Source: Hymenobacter daecheongensis DSM 21074 | GTDB taxonomy: Bacteria > Bacteroidota > Bacteroidia > Cytophagales > Hymenobacteraceae | Assembly (NCBI RefSeq): GCF_900141805.1 | Contig: NZ_FQYN01000010.1 | Span: 62,001 to 126,000, forward strand | DNA: 64,000 nucleotides | Direction: 5' to 3' | Shown here: positions 60,020-64,000 of the stretch, one piece after another | Numbering within the stretch: position 1 is the first letter of the stretch | How the letters are laid out: every line of letters begins with the position of its first letter | Position numbers and translations under genes: made by a program | The notes under the pieces: generated by a model | Database searches by the model: none | What the model was told of the DNA's origin: nothing | What the model saw: only the letters and a program-made list of their open reading frames with translations

Positions 60020-61399
60020 CTACTCCGTCACCGTAATCTTCTCAAACTGGCGGGCCTTGCCGGGCAGCGTCTTGTGCTTCTCCTTGCCCAGGGCCGCGGC
60101 GGGCTCGGGCACCCAGTGGTGGCGGCCGCCGGCCTTTTCGTCGTTGAACTCGGTGGGAATGTCGTTGGCTTCGGTGCGCTCCTTCCAGGTGAGGTGGGCG
60201 GTGCCGTCGTCCTGGCGGTCCATGGTGATGCAGTCCTCGACGGGGCAGACCAGGGAGCACAGGTTGCAGCCCACGCAGTTGGCCTCGATGATTTCGGGGA
60301 CGCGGGTGCCAGCGTTGAGCTTGATGGCCTGGTGGGCGCCGTCTTCGCAGGCGGTGTAGCAGAGCTGGCAGCCGATGCACTTCTCCTCGTGGATGTTGGC
60401 CGTCACCTTGTACTTCATGTTCAAGTCTTCCCAAGGTAGCACGTTGGGCAGGGCCTTGCCGACGAAGTCGTAGATGGTGTTGAAGCCCTTGTCGGTCATG
60501 TACTGCTCCAGGCCGCTGGTCATTTCGCGGATGATGCCGAAGCCGTAGTGCATGGCGGCGGTGCAGACCTGCACCGAGGAGGCCCCGAGCAGGATGTGCT
60601 CCACCGCGTCGCGCCAGGTTTCGATGCCGCCGATGCCGGAGATGGGCAGGCGCACGTCGGGGTGCTGGGCGCAGTTCTTGAGCATGTTCAGGGCAATGGG
60701 TTTCACGGCCGGGCCGCAGTAGCCGCCGTTGGAGCCCTTGCCGTCCACGATGGGGTAGGGGGCAAACAGGTCCAGGTCCACGCCGACGATGCTCTGGATG
60801 GTGTTGATCAGCGAAATGGCGTCGGCCCCGCCGCGGCGGGCGGCCATGGCGGGCTCGGTGATGTCACTGATGTTCGGCGTGAGCTTGACGATAACCGGAA
60901 TCTTGGCCACTTCCATCACCCACTCCACGATGGTCTGGAGCACGTCGGGCTCCTGGCCGACGGCCGAGCCCATGCCCCGCTCGCACATGCCGTGGGGGCA
61001 GCCGAAGTTGAGCTCGATGCCGTCGGCACCGGCTTCCTGGCTCTGGCGCACGATGTCGTGCCACTCCTGCCGGCTCTGCACCATGAGGGAGGCAATGACG
61101 GCGTGGTTGGGGAAGCGCTTCTTGACTTCCTCGATTTCGCGCAGGTTGTCGGCCAGGGGGCGGTCCGAAATCAGCTCGATGTTGTTGAAGCCCATCATGC
61201 GCTTGTCGCGGTAGTTGACGCTGCCGTAGCGGCTCGACACGTTCACGACGGGCACGCCCAGGGTTTTCCACACCGCGCCGCCCCAGCCGGCGTCGAAGGC
61301 TTTCATCACCTGGTAGCCGGAGTTGGTCGGCGGCGCCGACGCCAGCCAGAAGGGGTTCGGGGACTTGATGCCGGCAAAATTTATGGAGAGGTCTGGCAT
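60020..61399 (-). CDS. preA: dihydropyrimidine dehydrogenase, PreA subunit
   Basis: NAD(P)H-dependent reduction of uracil/thymine, with PreT. An FMN barrel similar to DHODH/DPD (LSINFAGIKSPNPFWLASAP, LNFGCPHGMCERGMG with the active-site Cys, VKLTPNISD), then two 4Fe-4S motifs (CIGCQLCYTAC and CVGCNLCSLVC). 459 aa. Start ATG 61399; an earlier ATG at 61444 would lie in the repeat. Confidence 0.95.
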   Translation of the reverse strand: MPDLSINFAGIKSPNPFWLASAPPTNSGYQVMKAFDAGWGGAVWKTLGVPVVNVSSRYGSVNYRDKRMMGFNNIELISDRPLADNLREIEEVKKRFPNHAVIASLMVQSRQEWHDIVRQSQEAGADGIELNFGCPHGMCERGMGSAVGQEPDVLQTIVEWVMEVAKIPVIVKLTPNISDITEPAMAARRGGADAISLINTIQSIVGVDLDLFAPYPIVDGKGSNGGYCGPAVKPIALNMLKNCAQHPDVRLPISGIGGIETWRDAVEHILLGASSVQVCTAAMHYGFGIIREMTSGLEQYMTDKGFNTIYDFVGKALPNVLPWEDLNMKYKVTANIHEEKCIGCQLCYTACEDGAHQAIKLNAGTRVPEIIEANCVGCNLCSLVCPVEDCITMDRQDDGTAHLTWKERTEANDIPTEFNDEKAGGRHHWVPEPAAALGKEKHKTLPGKARQFEKITVTE

Positions 61400-61427
61400 G
61401 GGAGAGTAAGGTCTATGGCTAGAAAAC

Positions 61428-61622
61428 TCCCCTCCTTTTTTCAAGGAGGGGTGCCCGAAGGGCGGGGTGGTAAGCTAGAGCTAGATAACTAGGGTTAGTT
61501 TCCCTCCTTTTTTCAAGGAGAGGCTAGGGGTGGTTCTATGGTTGAACGACTACTGGCTCTAGTTTTCTAGCTCTAGCAACCACCCCGCCCTTCGGGCACC
61601 CCTCCTTGAAAAAAGGAGGGGA
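61428..61622. repeat. palindromic intergenic repeat between preT and preA
   Basis: Arms with CCCCTCCTTTTTTCAAGGAG, GGGTGCCCGAAGGGCGGGGT (left) and their inverse (right, 61577-61622), with a middle copy of the CCTTTTTTCAAGGAG word. Different family from GTCATCCTGAGC. It adds about 260 bp inside what should be an operon. Confidence 0.8.
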
Positions 61623-61665
61623 ACTAGCTCCTAACCCCTAACCCCTAGCTTCTTGCTTCTAATTC

Positions 61666-62997
61666 CTAGCTCCTGGTTTTCAAATATTCGTGGATGCCGC
61701 GGGCGGCGGCTTTGGCTTCGGCGGCGGCATTGACGACTTCCGCGCCGCCGTTGCGGGCGTCGCCGGAGGTGAAGTAGCGCGGGTTGGTGGTTTGGCCCGT
61801 GCGCTCGTCGGCCACGATGCGGCCTTTGCCATCTACTTCCAGGCCCGGAATCAGGCTTAGAAACTGGGTCTGCTTGGCCTGACCGGTAGCTTTGATCACC
61901 ATGTCGCAGGGCTCGATGAACTCGGAGCCGGGCACGGGCTGCACCTGGCCCTCGTGCAGGGCGGTGCGGATAAACTTCACGCCTTCGACCTTGCCGTTGC
62001 CCACGATTTCGATGGGGGCCACGTGGAACAGGCCTTTCACGCCCACGCCCTTGGCCAGGTCATACTCGAACTCGTAGGCGCCCATGTCTTCCTTGCCGCG
62101 GCGGTAGGCCAGAATCACCGAGTCGGCCCCCATCCGCGACGATTCCGAAGCGGCGTCCATGGCGGTGTTGCCGCCGCCGAGCACGATGACCTTGCGGCCC
62201 ACGGCGGTGGCGTGGTGGTTCATGCGCAGCTGCTCGATGAATTCGACCGCCCCCACGCAGTTTTCGCGCTCCTCGCCGGGCAGGCGCAGGGCGTTGGTGC
62301 GGCCCAGCCCGATGCCCAGGAAGATGGCGTCGTACTTCTCCTCCAGCTTTTGCAGGTCCGCGCGGGAGCTGATGGGCGCGTTGTAGGTCACCGAGTAGCC
62401 GAACTGCTGTTGCAGATAATTCATCTCGGCAATGACTTCCTCGTTGGTGATTTTGTAGGGCGCCACACCGTACACCGTCAGGCCCGAGGGCTGGGCTTTG
62501 GCCTCGAACACGTCCACCTCGTAGCCCAGGGCCCGCAGCTCGCAGGCGCAGCTGATGCCGGCCGGCCCCGCGCCGATGATGGCGACCTTGCGGCCGTTGG
62601 GGATACCGGGCGTAAACAGCGGCTTTTCCTCCTCGATGGCCTTACGGGTGGCAAAGCTCTGGAGGCGGCCGATTTCAATAGGCTTCACGTCCTGGAGGTT
62701 GTACACGCAGGCCCCCTCGCAGAGCACTTCCGTGGGGCAGACCTTGCCGCAGGCGTTGCCGAAGTAGTTGGCCTCGTAGATGGTGCGGGCCGCGCCGGTG
62801 TCGTTGCCGGAGTTGATCTGGCGGATGAACTGCGGGATGTCGATGCCAGAGGGGCAGGCCTGGATGCAGGGCGCATCGAAGCAGAACAGGCAGCGCGAGC
62901 TTTCAAACAGGGCCTCGGAGGAGTTCATCCGGGGCTTGAGCTGGGCAAAGTTCGCGTGGAATTCCTGCTCGGAAGTAGGAGTAGGGTATTCAGCCAT
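61666..62997 (-). CDS. preT: dihydropyrimidine dehydrogenase, PreT subunit
   Basis: 443 aa, glutamate-synthase-beta-like flavoprotein feeding electrons to PreA. N-terminal Fe-S domain (CLFCFDAPCIQACPSG, NACGKVCPTEVLCEGACV), FAD site KVAIIGAGPAGISCA, NAD(P) site VIVLGGGNTAMDAA. Upstream of preA on the same strand. Confidence 0.95.
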   Translation of the reverse strand: MAEYPTPTSEQEFHANFAQLKPRMNSSEALFESSRCLFCFDAPCIQACPSGIDIPQFIRQINSGNDTGAARTIYEANYFGNACGKVCPTEVLCEGACVYNLQDVKPIEIGRLQSFATRKAIEEEKPLFTPGIPNGRKVAIIGAGPAGISCACELRALGYEVDVFEAKAQPSGLTVYGVAPYKITNEEVIAEMNYLQQQFGYSVTYNAPISSRADLQKLEEKYDAIFLGIGLGRTNALRLPGEERENCVGAVEFIEQLRMNHHATAVGRKVIVLGGGNTAMDAASESSRMGADSVILAYRRGKEDMGAYEFEYDLAKGVGVKGLFHVAPIEIVGNGKVEGVKFIRTALHEGQVQPVPGSEFIEPCDMVIKATGQAKQTQFLSLIPGLEVDGKGRIVADERTGQTTNPRYFTSGDARNGGAEVVNAAAEAKAAARGIHEYLKTRS

Positions 62998-63036
62998 TGG
63001 GGCGGGAATTTTCGGAAAGGAAGGGGGAAAAATCGT

Positions 63037-63198
63037 GTGTCATCCTGAGTGCAGCGAAGCGGAACGAAGAACCTGCCTCCGACAACTCAGGAGCTTTTTT
63101 TCAATAAGCCAAGTCCTTCGCCGCGGGGCAGAAATGAGCATTGAAATCAGCTTCTGCTGCGGTAGGAGGAAGGTCCTTCGCTTTGCTCAGGATGACAG
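63037..63198. repeat. degenerate palindromic repeat, GTCATCCTGAGC family
   Basis: Outer arms TGTCATCCTGAG (63039) and CTCAGGATGACA (63187-63198) are inverse; the centre is decayed. It lies between the beta-ureidopropionase and preT genes. Confidence 0.75.
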
Positions 63199-63214
63199 AC
63201 GACCAAGAAACGGC

Positions 63215-64000
63215 TTACAGCTCGACCAGCTTCTCGTAGGTTTCGGGGCGACGGTCGCGGAAGAACTGCCAGGTGTTGCGCACTTCCTCAATCATGTCGA
63301 GGTCGAACTCGGCGATGAGCAGCTCGTCGTTGTCTTCGGAGGCCTGGGCCAGGATCTGGCCGCGTGGGTCCACGAAGTAGCTGGTGCCGTAGAACTTGCC
63401 CAGGTTCCAGGGCTTTTCTACCCCGACGCGGTTGATGCAGCCCATGAAGTAGCCGTTGGCGGCCGCGTGGGCGGGCTGCTCCAGCTTCCAGAGGTACTGG
63501 GAGAGGCCGGCCACGGTGGCCGAGGGGTTGTACACGATTTCCGCGCCGTTCAGGCCCAGCACCCGGGCCCCGTCGGGGAAATGCCGGTCGTAGCAGATGT
63601 ACACGCCCACCTTGGCGTACTTGGTCTGGAACACGGGGTAGCCCATGTTGCCGGGCTTGAAGAAAAACTTCTCCCAGAAGCCCGAAGTGTGCGGAATGTG
63701 GTTTTTGCGGTACTTGCCCAGGTAGGTGCCGTCGGCATCAATGACAGCGGCCGTGTTGTACAGAAAGCCCGCCGACTCCCGCTCGTACACGGGCACAATC
63801 ATCACCATGTTGTACTTCTTGGCGTACTCCGCCATGCGGTCGGTGGTCGGGCCGGGTACCGACTCGGCCGAGGCATACCAGGCTTTGTCCTGGCCGGGGC
63901 AGAAGTAAGGTGTGTTGAAGATTTCCTGCAGGCACAGAATCTGCACGCCCTGGCGGCCGGCTTCCTCGATGAGCGGAATGTGCTTCTGCACCATGGCTTC
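63215..64000 (-). CDS. beta-ureidopropionase (nitrilase superfamily), N-terminus beyond window
   Basis: Hydrolyses N-carbamoyl-beta-alanine, the last step of reductive pyrimidine breakdown. Catalytic Glu in LCLQEIFNTPYF, Lys in YLGKYRKNHIPH, Cys in VGVYICYDRHFPDGAR. The frame is open through base 64000, and the family has about 30 more N-terminal residues, so Met at 63994 is internal. Neighbours preT and preA catalyse the first step, which supports the assignment; dihydropyrimidinase should be further upstream. Confidence 0.93.
   Translation of the reverse strand, partial: EAMVQKHIPLIEEAGRQGVQILCLQEIFNTPYFCPGQDKAWYASAESVPGPTTDRMAEYAKKYNMVMIVPVYERESAGFLYNTAAVIDADGTYLGKYRKNHIPHTSGFWEKFFFKPGNMGYPVFQTKYAKVGVYICYDRHFPDGARVLGLNGAEIVYNPSATVAGLSQYLWKLEQPAHAAANGYFMGCINRVGVEKPWNLGKFYGTSYFVDPRGQILAQASEDNDELLIAEFDLDMIEEVRNTWQFFRDRRPETYEKLVEL

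Noticed and set aside
1-64000. CRISPR arrays, rRNA operons and full tRNA genes
   Set aside because: No regularly spaced repeat with unique spacers, no rRNA sequence and no complete cloverleaf was seen.

Overview
The window looks like chromosome of a high-GC member of the Bacteroidota, most likely Hymenobacter or a close relative. This is an inference. It rests on promoters with the TTG-N19/20-TAnnTTTG form, a type IX secretion (T9SS) sorting domain, few Shine-Dalgarno-led starts, and many long intergenic palindromes carrying GTCATCCTGAGC or GTCATTGCGAGG arms.

Host part 1 (1-19.6 kb) is housekeeping and envelope content: a partial lipoprotein, a dicarboxylate/amino-acid symporter, a dipeptide epimerase, a MarR-YceI pair, clpS, recR, a two-domain glycosyltransferase, a class I aminotransferase, a heptose-kinase-like sugar kinase, hemE, an SdiA-regulated-type protein, a MarC protein, purE, a membrane endonuclease/exonuclease/phosphatase protein and dnaK. 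Large palindromes, several with a terminator hairpin inside, separate many of these genes.

Island (20.2-22.3 kb): a very AT-rich insertion carries an ATPase followed 6 bp later by an HNH nuclease, the layout of a Septu-type (PtuA/PtuB) defence system. The ATPase frame is broken at a run of seven A. Next to it is a 3' fragment related to preA, whose intact copy lies 38 kb away. An AraC regulator and a CPBP protease follow.

Mu-like prophage (about 24.77-59.88 kb): repressor, divergent early promoter and operator, Ner-like protein, MuA transposase, MuB ATPase, a second P-loop ATPase, Gam, a MazG-like protein and a PP-loop (PAPS reductase-like) enzyme form the early block. The head genes (small and large terminase, DUF1320, portal, MuF, gpG) run leftward. 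Protease/scaffold, capsid, lysis, sheath, tube, tape measure, baseplate and fibre genes run rightward from a shared divergent promoter region near 42.7 kb. A T9SS-type secreted protein sits as cargo at the right end.

The prophage holds the least ordinary signals: two copies of a 44-45 nt tRNA-like minihelix; a tail-chaperone -1 frameshift at A AAA AAG; a possible second -1 frameshift joining portal to a MuF protein with a nuclease-like tail; a probable leftover of repressor-operator/promoter sequence driving a structured RNA beside that MuF gene; an apparent holin/spanin fusion; and 11-bp-phased repeats at both ends and at internal gaps.

Host part 2 (60.0-64 kb): beta-ureidopropionase, preT and preA, a reductive pyrimidine degradation operon read leftward, with a palindromic repeat between preT and preA.
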